Position numbers and translations under genes: made by a program | Source of the DNA: Gymnogyps californianus | Taxonomy: Eukaryota > Chordata > Aves > Accipitriformes > Cathartidae | Direction: 5' to 3' | Assembly (NCBI RefSeq): GCF_018139145.2 | Contig: NC_059500.1 | Location: forward strand, 30,051,437-30,115,436 | DNA length: 64,000 nt | Shown: positions 39,401-54,400 of the stretch, one piece after another | How positions within the stretch are numbered: the stretch's first letter is position 1 | Layout of the letters: each line of letters begins with the position of its first letter | Notes under the pieces: model-generated | The model's database searches: none | The model's input: only the letters and a program-made list of their open reading frames with translations | Told to the model about the DNA's origin: nothing

Positions 39401-42400
39401 ATGCACCAATTTCAGATATTCCCCCACCTTTCTACTTCAAACACGAAATGCTTGAATTGATAACTACTCCATTACAGCCAAATGGAGATATTTTCCAAGG
39501 TGACATGAAAATAAGCATCTTCATGTCCAAGAGACACTGTCCTAAAAGGTTCTAGATGGTCTCATAATTGGTACGAAAGAGGAAAAGAAGACAAGCTGCT
39601 GCTGAAATATCCTTCTTCAAGCAACAGGGGGTTGGATCTAAATCCCCGACATCAACCAGGGAGGAAGCTCCAGCTGCAGTGGTCTCTCATATGCAGAATG
39701 TGGGGTGCTGGAGGCAAAGGTATGAAACTTGATACAGTATCCTGGACATAATTTCTAATCAGTTTGTCTGATTTTGCTTAGTTTGTCCTCAAAGGCAGAT
39801 GTACAGACAAAGCAGGGGTAGAGAAGGAAGACAACTGAAGTAGAAGGGATAGATAAAGACTTCTCACACATACTCCTGTCCATGCTCCCTAGGCATAGCT
39901 GACTAGGTGGAATCATCAGAAACAGCCAACGGATTATGGGTACGGAAATAGTACTTTCTCCTCTAAAGTTCCTCAGAAAGATTCATTCTAAAAGTGGAAC
40001 AGCATGGATTATATGGGTGCTTCTTTTTATGTGTTCCTTCAGGAATTATTTGTCTCCATCAGGGAGCCAGCAATTAATTCCTTTCATAAGAAAAGCCTTT
40101 CCACCCAACTTAAGTTTTGAATACCAGGAGACATTTTGCAATTGCTGCTGTGATCATTAACAGAGCAGCTGTATTAGCAATATATAACCCACCTGCAGGA
40201 AGTTGTTCACACCAGCAGCTGTCTCCCACCAACAAGGGTAAAAAAGTGCCAAGAACAGATGGGAATGAAACCCTAACACTCAGGCCAAACTAAAGAGGCA
40301 GAGCTCGTACCTGTCAACCAATACTTGGTAACAGCCTATTCTAAATTTAGTAATAGCCAAGGAATAGCAGCATCTTCCTAGATTCCAGTCTTTGATCTAG
40401 TAGGAAAGCATTTTTCGTGGGTCATAAAAAGTTACTTTAAAGTTACTCCTACAGTAGTGGGTGTCACAAGGAATTAACTCATCTCTAGCTATATAAAAAA
40501 GATTTCTGGTCACAGACAGACTGAGACTATCAACCTGCAAGAGAAAGCTACAATCTGTTGTCATTGCTCTCAACTCCACTGAAGTGGAACATCTGTAAAT
40601 TTTACTCAGGTCTAGACAGTCATCATTTTTAGGTTCTTACTGTTTGCTAAAATTAGAAAAACTGGTAAGAATGAAGATGAAAAATGAGCTTTTCTTCCAT
40701 AGTTTTGTTTGTTTATCATTGCACAGCAAGTAAACATGAAGCTTCTACAGAATACACTGGATCATTAATTATTATTTCAAGATCATATTCTTTTACTTTT
40801 TCTAAGAATAATTTCTACCTCGTTTACAATAAAATACAGAAAGCTAATAAAGGCCCTGAGCAGAACAACTCAGAAATGGCAGAAGTAAACTGAGTCCATT
40901 TAAAGACCAAGTCCCTAAGTACCAACAGTGTTAACAAACTGTACAACTAGACATCTCATTCAGCAGATTTCTCCATTCACATTGATTAATTTTACCTTCT
41001 TCTTTTATTTGCCTTTAAAAAAAAAACCCACACAAGCATCACTAGCTTTGGCAGCAAAACGTTAACACTACTTTGACACAAAAATTTTCAGTACCAAAAG
41101 CAGACTGTGATTTATGCTTACAAAGATGGTTCTGTTAGCAGCTATACCTGAGATGAAACTTCTTTCCCTGATTTCATTAAGCAGACATTGTTAGCTGACT
41201 TGTTACTCTATTTTAGTCTATCTAAATGATCAACAGACACACCCAAATCTTATGTGGTCGATAAATATAAACATACGAATGAAACACCATGTTCTATCAA
41301 CAACTCCCTTTTTAATCACTTTCAATACACTGAAATGAATTGCACTGAAGAAAACTGAAAAGGGGGGGAAAAAAAAATAAAGCTGTCTTCAGGAGAGAAG
41401 GGCATTACTTTTAGTCCAAGGCTTCTCTGAGAAAAGCAGCATTTCCAAGAAGGAATAACACAAATTCAGAAATTACAGAAACAAAATTATAAACTGGTAT
41501 AGTTTGAATAATAAAAATCAGCAGTCTTATTTATAGGAATTTAAATTTATAATTAAGCTCAGGAATTACAGCATATAGCTGCACAGAGTGCAATATTAAT
41601 CTCCACTCAGGAGTAGTGAATTTTCTGAATTACATGAAATACAGAAGTTATTAAATGTTTCTCCAAGTCAGAAAGTTTGGGTTTTAGCTTGAAGGAATAT
41701 GTCACCATATCATTAAAGCAATGTACTTGCCACACGTTGTCACACACTAAAGAAAAAGGTATTAAAATCCCAAACATAATTCAAAGAAACCCAGACTGAC
41801 AAAGGACTTTACAGCACAGAGGTTGCACCATTGAATAGAGTGCTATGAGCATTAAAGTTACTGAATTTCAGAGACCTTCGAAAGATATGACTAACAAGCA
41901 TCAGAAAAAACAGCTAGAAGCTGATTTTATGGTGTGACTGACAGTTCTTGGCATACTAAGTTTCACAGTGAAAGAAGAGTAAGACGTTGCAAATTCTATT
42001 TCCTTGGAGTTACCTGAATTCTAGTCAATACAACAATAAAACTCATCAGGTACTTTACAGAAGGTAACTAGTCGTACAACTGAGAACGCTTCTGAGCATT
42101 CCAAAGATTGTAACAAACTCAATTTCTTAAACTTAAAAAACTTAAAAAGTTAACTTAAAAAGTAGAAGAGAGATTAATTTTGCTCCCTCTCTTACAGTTT
42201 CAAAACTACTTTTAAAAAAGCATTAAGAATACCAATATAAGAAAGGGTACTGGCAAAGCAGTCTCCTATTAGCCTTAGAGCATTAATGTCTGTGGTATTT
42301 GGGAAAGGACAGATCATCACTGGTGCATGTTGTTGCAAAATATCATACATCTTGCTTTAATTGCAATTGTGAAACATCAGTGTGTAACAGCATAAAATTT

Positions 42401-45400
42401 GTACACAGCGTAACTGTTACTGATCTCATAAAATCAACTGCAAAATAATTTACACTACTTAGAACATTTCTTAAAGTACTGTGAAAATAAGCACTTTATG
42501 ATCTTCATTATAGCAATCAGTATCATGCCACAGTGAACACATATTCCAATTACAATTTTACATTATTCAAATTACATTACAAGTAATTTCTTTAACAAAT
42601 TGTTATTCACAGAGAAAACTTTTACAAAACTTTATCTGAAAGTACGCCATAAAGAGCAAAACATTTTGAACCATAATTAACGCATGCTCTCACCTTCAGT
42701 GGAAGTCTGGAATTCTCAAAGACCTTTGCAATGGCAGATAAAATACCACACATGAGTGCAGAAATCAGCATCATCACTCCAACTGCTGTTAACCAGGACA
42801 TACTGCAGAAATAGCATAAATTTTCTGCCGATGTGCATACAATGACATGAACTGCACACAGCATCAGACACATCAAGTAAAACAGCAGAGAGAATAGTGG
42901 AGGGGAGAGGGGCACTTCAAATTCTGCCCGGCTGCTCAGGGCTTTTGGAACACTGAGCAAAAGCAGCAGCAGAACCTAGAATAAAAAAATGGGGAATTAA
43001 CACTTAAAAGAATTGGGGTTAGCTAAAACATAGTGAGAATTCACACGAAAGATCATACTGTTGTCATCCACGTCACTCTGCTAGTATACACACTTCATCA
43101 AAAAAAACTATGAAGAACTACACTGGATTTTTTGTCCCCAGTAAGATATTACCACATAAATGGGAGAATCAGAGATTGTGTTTTCATTTATGAAGGGTTT
43201 GGACACTCAAGTTACCAGAGTTTAATAAATTACCATGCACCTCCTCGCTTGTGGTAACTGGTCAGATGCATGATCTTCATTCCCTGCAGAAGAGCTTTAA
43301 CTCTCAGTATCAACAAAGTTCCTAAACAAACAAATTTGACCCATTATTTGTCACCTTTAAATGCCTAAAGTTACATACACACTCTGCCAAATGCCATTTA
43401 TCTCACAGTGTGCGAGATACACATACACAGAGATCCTGCTGAGTTAAATAGCTTCCCAGACCAGGGAAAGTTCTCATACTATAACACAAGTGCATGCTGC
43501 ATTTCAAGCTTATGAATTCTCCCGGTATTTATTTTTTGTATCTCTACTCATCTTAATTTGATTTATTGGTTTTACTTGTGCTTTGCTCTAACCTGCACAC
43601 AGATCAGACAGAATTCCAAGTTTCCTCTCAGGTAACTGTAGCAGTGGAGATGAATAATATCATGAATAATTTCTGCTACCCACATGCAAATCTTTACAAG
43701 TAAAGGGAAAATTCAGCCACATGCTAAAATGCTTTGCAAGGGGCACAGATGGAGCTAGGACTAGACTGCACTCAATCAGCTTGTGCTAGGGCAAGATTAA
43801 AACAAATCTAGATAAAAACAACTACATCAGACCACTGCCAACCTGTAATCTTTCACTGTCACTTGTGAAGACCTCTGCCTAAAATTTTTCCCACAATACA
43901 CTGAGGTATAGTAAAGCAGACCAAACAAATCCAATGCATTGCAGTAGTCTTCCTTCTTCTTCATATTCCACTTCACACAGTTCACTTGGTTATGAAAATA
44001 TGAGGTTTCACAGTATCAAACTGGCTTAGGTGTTTTAACACACCACTTACAATTAAAACAAAGACAGCACTCATGATAGGAAAATGCTCAAATTGTAGTT
44101 CTCTACAAATCTAAATTTAGCTCTTTTGAGCAAATGCACTGTCATCAACTCATGTCCCAGAGGTATTGTCCTCATCTGAAATACAGGGTAAGTGGCATTT
44201 ATAGCATGGTGTAGTTTGAAGTCAGCTGTGAGATTCCCTACCCTTATTTATTCAGTGAGGGTGGAAAATACATATCAAGACAAAAAGATTTTGGAAAGCA
44301 AGGCAGTTTCTTCAGTACTGCACTGGAAAAAAGAAAAAACTCCAGTAGTTTTGCACCCAAGTCTTACAGTGATGCTGAGCAAGCTCTTCTCAACCAAAAT
44401 TTTCATGGTTAGTAGCTGCATATTTCTTTTAATGAAGGCCCATTGAGTAAAACACCTGAGATCTGTTCTGTAGAAACAGAAAGCACCTAGAACTGCATTC
44501 CAGAAAAAAAAGAAATCCCATGCTTCAGGTCCAAAGTAAGTATCAAGAACTTGAATGCATAGGTTCCCAAAACAAAGGAACAAAAAAGAAATATAAGCAC
44601 TTCAGCTTTGTGCTAAGCTTTGTCCACCTCCAGATTTGCCATCTGTAAAGCAGGAACAGAACCTACCATCTCATCTCCCAAGGGCACTGCCGAACTAATT
44701 CCTGTGAAGTGGTCAGCAGAGTGATAAACCCCACTGAGCAGTCTACCAGAAAGCCATTTCAGATGTACTCCGTACACAGAGAACAGTGCATACGAGACAA
44801 GGCATAGAGCCCTGCCAGGACAAAGGACACTCAAATACTAAATAGCTGCTCATGTACTGTTATCCATTCCACGCACTGAACAGGACCAGTGCTACAGCAA
44901 TTACACAGTCTTGGACAGCACTGTACATGCAAGGACTAAATTAAGCTTGTAGCAGGTATTTCCATCCTAGGGAACAACGCTTATTCTTACAAAAGTTGAC
45001 ACTTACGTCATCTAAAAGGTCAGTGCAAGCTTCTGTACATAAAAGTTCAGTGTCCAGGCATGGTATCCCTTCAGCATGGTTCTCAAAGCATTACCACAGA
45101 GGATATTTCCAGCATTTGAGATTTGCCCAAAATATCAATTGCAGAGAACCACTTAAAATTCCAGACGTGGGATATCTTATCTTTATTCCTACATGAGATA
45201 TGAAGTGGCAACTCAGCATCTTACAGCAAGTATTTATTTCAGGGCTCTACACCTATCAGTACAAAGAACAATTCTTGGAATTGTGAAAATTGCTCACACA
45301 AGGTATTGCCTGTTCTGAGAAGCTACACTCACTGTTAGATAAAGAGGAACAGGTAGGAACTTACTTGCCAGACTTTTTTTTTCTTTTTTAATGCAGTAAG

Positions 45401-48400
45401 GCTACTCAAAAAGTAGAAGGCTAACTAATATAGAGGTAATTTAAGTTGTAGCACATCTGCATATTTACTGTAACTAGTTACACCAAAACATAAGTAGCTT
45501 ATATGAAAAGCTCTCTTGAATCATTTTAACCAAGTTATACTTTAAGAAGAATATTAACCTCATCCAAGCAGAAAGTCAGCCAACTCTAAGAGTTCGTACT
45601 CGGTAATTCTAAAGACCAGTAAGAGTATACACTAAGTAGTCAAAAAACAGAAACTTTTATGTTTGTGCACTTAGCTTTTTCACAGAAAGATGTATTTTCA
45701 TACCTCCATAATGATCACAGTCCCCACCATCATCGAATACACATCATATTGTGCCACTTGTTTGCTTAGTGAAGAACTCAGAGTCTTCAGGGCCTCCAAA
45801 TATTGCTTCAGCACCTTTTTGCCAAGATTTAAGAGTATTTCTGAATTATTCCCCTCTAAATACAGTTTGATCCAATTACCATGGGACTTTTCTGCTATCT
45901 TAAAATGTTCATATCCAGGATCTAAGGAGGGTGGGGGAAGGGAAAAAAAAAAAGAGAGAGAAAGAAAAAGAAAAGAGGTAAGAGGATCCATGAACAAAGG
46001 AGGATTAATTAGAGATGTGATCATATTTTTATATTTGCTTGTATAGTATAAAAAAAAATTGCTATGGGGGTTGAAACTTTTTTCAAACCTAGGAAGTTAC
46101 ATTATCTTTCTGCAGCAAGACCATAATGAGCCAGTTACTCAGAATAAAAGCAATTAATCCCTAACCTGATAAAATGTCAAGACCTCTGAAAGTGACAAAC
46201 GTATTAAAACACCCATTTACTCTTACAAAAGGTTTCCAGGACAAATATTCAAATGCTCTAAATCCTGAAAAAAGTCATGTTTTCCACTGGAGCCACTCAT
46301 TATCCAGGCCATACTGTACAAGCCAAGCGGGAAATGATCAAATAGCTCATCTCTGGAGGAAACACCAAAGGACACACACCATATTAGGGACTTCGATTTT
46401 GCTGCAAAGCTAATGAAAGTCAGTTGGTAACACGAAGTTAAACACACAGGATGCGAGATTTTGAAGCAGTATTAGAAAAGTTAACAGCTGAAGTGCACAG
46501 TTTGGTTTCAGGCATTTGGACTATGAAGCTGGTGCAAAGCAATCCTTGGCAGTGAAACTTACTAATTGTGCTATAGTGTAAGGATGGCCCACAGTCCAAC
46601 TTGATTAAAAAAGAGATAACCTAATACTGCTACCAACCTATGGAAGCAAGACTCTTGTGGCAGAAGGTGATTTCATGATGGCCTATCTACATCTAAAAAA
46701 ATTCTGACTTGAAGAAAAATAAAAAACAAAACAAAACCAAACAAATAATAAATTAAGAAGAACTCACAGAAAAATCCCAACCTCCAGGACACACATCTGT
46801 TGTCTATACCTAGGCAATATTTTCTTGTAGAAATATAGTTTTAATTAAGTCTTCTGATAAATACATGTGTAAATGGGACTGCAGGTGAGCACTGACAACA
46901 CATATGAAGACTGTGGTCTGCTTTCAGAAACGGGGATGAGGACAAGACTAGTACTAGAATACGTCCCTGAAGGAAGTGATTTTAAATCAACCATTGAATT
47001 CTGTGGGTTCAGGTTTTAATGTGAGTATGCTTTTTAATATAGGTACAGAGACTGTACAGTTTCTTTTCTTTCTCTCTTATACTGTAGAAACACATCTGCA
47101 CTACTGTATTCTCTCTAAATTCATGTTAAAAGCTTGAGTGAGGACAACAGGAGACACAGGAAAGAAGCAAACAGCCAAATCCTACATTTTAGAAGTCCTT
47201 GGCAAGTACAGCAGCAGTAGCTTCTCTCCTACATCTATTTCCCCTCGCTGTTATTCCACAGAATCCTTACTTTACACCAACTGTTCTGGTTCATACACGC
47301 CAAAGGGTAGGTGTGGAAAGACAATGATCAAGTCAATTCAAAGAACACATGAAAGTACTCTATTTTATTCTCCCACCAACTACTGTTGATTTTCATAATC
47401 AACTTTCCCATTACTAAACATTTACACAAAAAGCTGCAGCACAAAAAAATGAGTCTTGATAGCCTTTTTACTTCCCAAAAAGATATATTCAGCAGTGACA
47501 ATAACCAGATTCTTCAGGTGAAAACAGAAGAGCATCATTTTGTCCACACATGGAAAAATTGTAAACACTACGAGCAGAAAGGTAAAAAAAAAGTAAAACA
47601 GTTTCTGCCAAAATTATTATTGTGGGTCCTACGTGCACCTATTCACTTCATGTAGGTTTCATTTCAAGGGAATTTATTTAAAACAGAACAATTAGGTCAG
47701 CTTCTGTGTTTTATTGTAAATGGCAAAAACGGTGCTGTTCCTGAAAGCACTTAAGACATGTTTTCTCTCTTCATTTTTATAGGTGCATCACCCCATACTC
47801 CAACATGCCATATGATATTTAAAATATTGGTCACTTAGTATGCAATCACAACATAAATTCAATCGACAACACAAGTAAAGCAAGAGTGTAACTTTCAGAA
47901 ACTTGTACCTCACTGGACATTATGCTATGTGTGAACATTCACATATATCTGTATTTTTTGCAAGAAATAAATGTTTAGTTTCACTTCACATTAATAATCC
48001 TTGCTATTTCCCTGTGATTTCACTTGAAAGTTAATGACAACTAAAGGGCCGAAAGGCCAATTTGGAAATTTTTATATAACGAGCCTATCATTATCTTCCC
48101 ATCTTGCAAACGTTACCTTCTTAGCTAAAAGTAGGGCAAAACATTTGCTGTACAGTTTCAGATCAGAAGAGTTAAAGCCATGACTGAAGTAAGTTTGGTG
48201 TCATAAAGACTTAAGTTACAGCTCGTTTTTACTCCTGGTAGATCAACAGTGTATCAGACCTGGGAAAAAAAACACCATGTTCTTTGTTAAGCCTTTTCAG
48301 CAAAAGTACATTATTAAATCCAGAAACTTTTTAAATTTTATTTCACATGAATGAAGATGAATGAAGTATTTCTATTCACAATTCTTGTACAGTTACGAAA

Positions 48401-51400
48401 GAATGGTGCTTACCATTTATAAGTCTCTTATCACTGCAAGACACTTTGTGATCTACTACAGGCTGAATTCAAACCGAGAATTTTAGAAAGCAATGTTTAA
48501 CTCAGAATGTCCAGTCTGGTCTCCCAAGACTTCTAACACACTCCAAAGCATGCTGATCCTGCTATGCAGGACGCTTGCGGGCACCTGCTAGAGCATATCT
48601 GCTAGAAAGTACAATTCAGCCAGCAGCAAACACTTGTATATCGAGATAGCTGCCAGTGCGCATGGAGACTTTAATTTCCCTACCATAGTCCTTTGAACAG
48701 TGAATTCCCTAGAAAGTTCCTCTTCCACTATCTTTGAAATAAAAGTTAAATATTCATACTTTTGAGGAAATCCAGAAATGATCATCTAAAATGAGCTTTA
48801 ATAAAACTGAGATTTGACATGACACTATTTCATTAAACAGAACACTGAAATGAGTTCAAGTTATATTTTGAAATCTAAATAAATTCTCTCCACATCTTCT
48901 GCTCCTGTTCTACTCCCTTTTCATGCTTTTTGCCCAGACTCCCTCTTCATTCCTTTTAGCATTTTTATTTCATTTTCATCTACCTCTTTCCATGCTCCTG
49001 CCCACCAAATCCATTCTGTCCATGTTATGAAAGATGACTGTTTTAGTCAAACCCACATTTATATCTTTGATATATATCAAGTGAATGATTTAAAGATCCT
49101 GCAGAAAGGAATAAAGGACCACAGTTACCAAATTTCCTTTGAGAACTCCAGTGATACCTGTTCAATGGCACATTTGTATACAGTAAGTATAAAATGAGAA
49201 GGGTCATAGACTCTGGGTTGTTGGAGAAGTGTTTTGGTAACTGGTGGGTAACATTTGCAAGTCACTCCTGCATGGGATACTCACAAGACAAGTTAAACTT
49301 GACGCAAAATCCAAAGTGAGCTTGCCCAGTTACAGGTTTCCCAAAGCACTGGCAATGATTTACTTGCATAGTATTACATTAGCAATTTCTGCTTCAGCCT
49401 CCCTCCAATGTTACCACAAGCAAATGGCTATGCTTCCCAAGCATCTGTTTGATAACAGTTTCACTTAGTTCCAGTCACAGGCAGCAATCATTTAAAAAAA
49501 AAATTTATAAATTTAAGAAAAGAATAGATAATGTAAAAGTGAATTCTCCAGTTTCAATATATAAATCTCCCAGTAACAATCAAATTATTTCAATCAACAC
49601 ATGCATCTAATGCAAGTTCAGGATTAGTTCCAAATTGAGAAGTGGACACTCATTTTAATAACAACATCCAACTTGCTCTCAAGCGTGACTCTTCATTCCA
49701 CTGTGAAGTGCCTTTCAAAGAAACAATACTAGTTCATCGTTCAGATGCATGTTCAGAAGTTCAGAACATAAGGGAAGCATTACTAGACACCTACAACTGC
49801 CTACCTTACACTAAGGTATGAACTCACTCAGAAACCCAAAGTGTGTTTCTAGATACTTCTCCTTTCAGCTTCTTCATTTTTGCCAGCTGTTTTTATTCTC
49901 CTTTTCCAGACTTTTTTTTTCCAGCTGCATGTGTCCATCTCTATCAAAAGAAAACCTAATGCCTCAAGTTAGCATTTATTAGTATGTGTCAAAAAGTAGT
50001 TTTCAAAATAATCAAGCCCTTAGTCAAGCTTCAAGTTTCTCATTTAAAATTTAATTTACCTGATGACAGGTTTAACTGTGAAGATGCCTTTGTATCTCAT
50101 TAAATCAAAACCCAAGTCCCCTGAAATGCTGTACCACCTCTTGGTTTGAAAATGCATGTTTGTATGAACAAACATTTAAAAGAAAAAAAAGAAGAAAAAA
50201 GTTACTGAGTTGCTTCCGTTCTGCTCTTTATTAACAGATATACTTAAAACACACTTGAAGACAAAGATATTTTTGTGTACTGTTCCGGTTTGTTCTTAAC
50301 ATTGGAGTGGCTGAATCCAGGGAACTCCATGGCTTCTTCATGAAACAGCATGTAAAGGTCATTCTGCCTTCCCATCTGACTGTGATTCATCTCAATTAAC
50401 ATCTGACTTCATCTTTTTGCATTAAAAAGGAAACAAACATTGCACCAAAAATGAATGTATACATTATGCTATAGCTTACAATGGGTGAATCTTTTCTTAC
50501 CATGACTTAGTCATCATATTCAAGGTACTAATAGCTGGTGCTCTATCTCTGTGCTGCAAGTTACAATACTCTCCACAGGAATCCATGTTTTTCCCTTCAG
50601 AAGAACTTACTCTTTTTGAGCTGAGGAGTTGAAAATAATAATAATTTTTTAAAAAGCAGCAAGGCTTAGGTTATCCCTGCAAGTATCTTTCACTTTAAAC
50701 TGAAGCTCCAGTCATAGGTGTTTCTGTTAGCATTCAACTGAAATGTTATGATCCACCAGTTGTTACTAGCCAAGAATCTGCACTGGAAAGCTTGAACCTG
50801 CAGCAGCAAATGTGAGTGAGATGTCTCACGGAGTTATCTTCTGGGGTTTCTTTGCCTCAGAAAACCTGGCAGCACACCTTGTCTGTGGAATTCAGAAATG
50901 GTATGGCCCAAGACTTGTCAGCACAATTCTGATGAGTGTCCAGACGGTCCACAAATAAAAACCAAAGGCTCAGAGCAGGGTGAGCTAGAGCAGATTGCTC
51001 AGAACTGTGTCCAGTCAGGTCCTGAATGTCTCCAGGTATGGAGACTCCACAACCTCTCTGAGCAACTGTGCAGTGTTTGACAGCACTTACATAAAAAAAG
51101 TTTTCTATCATTTAAACAGTATTTCCTGCATATCAGTTTATGCCCACTGCCTCTTGTCTATTCATTGGGCACCACCAAGTAGACCCTGGTTTAATCTTCT
51201 TTATTCCCTCCCATCACGTATTACCTACATTGGTAAGATCCCTGCTGAGTCTTCTCCTGTCCAAGCTGAACAGTCCTAACACCCTCAGCCTCTCCTTGCA
51301 TGACAGATGTTCCAATCCCTTCAGCACCTTCATGGCCATTCGCTGTACTCACTACATTATATCCATGCCTTTCTTGTACTGGGGAGCCCAGAATTGGACC

Positions 51401-54400
51401 CAGGACCCCAGATGTGGTCTCTCCACAGCTGAGGAAAGAGGAAGGATTGACCTGCCGATGACTGTCCTCCTAATGCAGCCTTGGATGCTGTTGGCCTTTC
51501 TTCCACAAGGGTGTATTGCTGGCTGATGTTCAACTTGGTGTCCCCAAGGACCCCTTGTCCTTCTCCACCAAGCTACTTTCCAGCCAGTCAGTACCCAATG
51601 TGCACTGCTGCATGGGATTATTTCTTCCCAGGTGTAGGATTTGGCATTTCCCTTTGCTGAATCTTTAAGAGGTTCCTGTCAGCCCATTTCTCCAGCTTGT
51701 TGAGATGCCTCTGAACGGCAGCACACTCACCTACTGTATCAATCACTCCTCCCAGTTTTGTATTGTGTGCAGACTTGCTGAGAGGGCACTCTGTCCCATT
51801 GCTCAGGTCATTAATGAAGATGTCAAACAGCATCGGCCTGTGTGAAGCCCTGGGGTTGATCACTAGTGACTGGCCTCCAGGTGGACTTTGTGCTGCTGAT
51901 CACAATCATGTGAGCCCAGCAGCTGAGCCACTTTTCAGCCCACCTCACTGTCCAGTTATCTAGCCTGAACTGCAACAGGATGGTTGAAGCATATATGAGC
52001 ACCACGGATGGTGAACATGGGGGTTCCTCAAGTTGTCTGAAGATCTACTAATTCTTCCCAATCAGACTGTCTGTAGCAGACACCCATAACAATATTGCTC
52101 ATGTTGGTCTGTCCACTAATCCTGACCCAGAAGTTCTCAACTGTTTCATCATCCACCCCCAGGCAGTACTCCATGCACTGCCACTGCTGTCTCACATAAA
52201 GAACAACTCTCCCTCCTCACTCTCCCAACTTACAATCAGAATCATAGAATGGTTCGGGTTGGAAGGGAAGGTACTTTTAAAGATCATCTAGTCCACCCCT
52301 GCCACCATGGGCGGAGACATCTTTCACTAGATCACCACTCGTTACTGGCTTCCACTTGGACATTGAGCCATTGACTATAACTCTCCGGACATGGCCACCC
52401 AGCCAATTTCTTATTCATCTAAGAGTCCATGAGTCAAACCTGTATCTCTCTAATATAGCAGCAAGAATGTTGGGGGAGGTCGTATCAAAAGCCTCACAGA
52501 AGTATAGGTAAATGACATCCGTAGCTTTTCTCTTGTCCACTGGTGCAGTTACTCCACCATAGAAGGCCACTAGATTAGTCAGGCACAATTTGCCCTTGGT
52601 GAAGCAATGTTGGCCATCTCTAATCACCTCCCTGTCTTCCATGTGTTTTGACCTGTCTCCCAGGAGGATCTGTTCCATGACCTTACCGGGCACAGAGGTG
52701 AGGCTGACTGGTCAGTATTTCCCAGGGTCCTCCTTTTACCCTTTTTAAAAATGGGCATCCTTCTTGAAGATGAATCTGATTACTGAATATAATGACTTTG
52801 TTGCAAGATAATCCCTTTCCTATAGGAATCATGACAGATATGCATACATGTGTATGTGCCTGTAGTGGGATTGGTAGGATGGCATTTATCTTCACTTAGA
52901 AGCCACCCAAAATAAACAGCCATTCATGTATGCTTTTAAACTACACACAGCATTAGTCACTGAGTTAGTGACATTTTCTTTAGTGTTTCTAGGGCCTGAA
53001 GTATCCACATCAATCAAACAACACTAAACAAACAGCATATCTCTTTTCCCTGCCAATCTTAATCGCCCTGACCAAAGCGTTAAGCTACAGCCTTGCACAT
53101 CTAGGACACTCTTAAGAAAACCAAGACCCTCTAAGAAGTTTAGAGCAACAGGGAGAATTCACCTTAAGACTCTGCAAAAAAAGTTACCATTACTTGGATC
53201 TAGTTCCACGTTACTGAGACTCTCCATTACTGAAAGGAGAGAAGCTCATCATGGATTCTTTGCCCCTCAAACCCTTTCCAGTAGGGCAGCACCTCTAATA
53301 GCAGTTTGCAGTCACAACCAAGTAGCATAAAAATTTCTCACATTTCCATCCTCAGCAATTTTAATTTCATTTCTCAGATGAAAGCTACAAGTTGAAATTA
53401 AACTGTTCCCAGACAAAAATAAAATGAAAGTGAAGATATAAGCCAGAAGCTGGTAGAAACTTCAGTCTGTTTCACCACTGCTTGCAGAAATACTGTCAGA
53501 TGGAGCTTTGTGTTGGAATTTTCAGTAACACAGCCATATCCTGAACTCCACCAACAGGACAAGTTTCCTCACTTGACACAAATCGGTTAAGTGAGGAAAT
53601 CTGTGCTGAAAAAAAAAAATATCAGAATAGACGGAGCATGGGTCCTGCTACTGGCATGTTGCTACCATAAGCGGCATTTGTTTTGTTAGACTCCTGGACA
53701 GGGTTTAATTATGATTAGAAGCCACACTGTTGAAAGATAATTAATTCTTGACCTACAGTGATCATCTTGCTAAACTTTACGTTGTTATCCACTTTAATTA
53801 TTCATAGCTGTAACACAGCTCTGCATTCTCATCCAGTTATTTTAATGATTCAACAGATTATAAATCATGTGACGAGGACTTCAAGCTTCACAGTCACTTT
53901 AAGACAACATCATCTTCTCATGTCCATGGTAAAATATTCTCCTTCATCCTCTGACTCAATTTTTTTCACATAATTATCATATTAACTTGCTTACTTATAT
54001 TGCAGTTTGTATCATGCTTCCTAACGAAATACTACATTTTGCTAGGTTTGGTTTGATTTCTTCCAGTTGTTTTTTATTCTTTCCTCCAAATACACAAACA
54101 CATACATATGCAACCATATGTCTATTTTTAATAAGCAACTTTGCAGTTCTCTAGGTTCTCACTCCAAGTAAATTAATAATTAAGAATGAAATAAAAAGAT
54201 AACTTACCCTGAATTATTTCCCAGCTTTACTTGAAGCATCTTTTTATTTAAACTAGAAAATTCGCTCCATTGTGCTGTTCCTCCAAACAGCTCAGAATCA
54301 GTGCCCTATGTAGGATACCTCACAAACAGCAGATATGACACCACTGAGATTTAACTACACTGGCAGTTTTACTTTAATCTTACTCTTTCATCATTATTTC

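Larger units (their letters stand above)
33442..42693 (-). other. PIGG: PIGG intron 8 (about 9.25 kb)
   Basis: Intron bounded by the donor at 42693-42692 and the acceptor just above 33441. It holds the LTR-like repeat at about 34265-35210, an A-rich stretch around 35965-36050, a (TGAGA)n run at about 39006-39029 and a 146-codon plus-strand open frame at 39115-39555 of unknown status. The rest is AT-rich with nothing recognisable. Confidence 0.8.
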
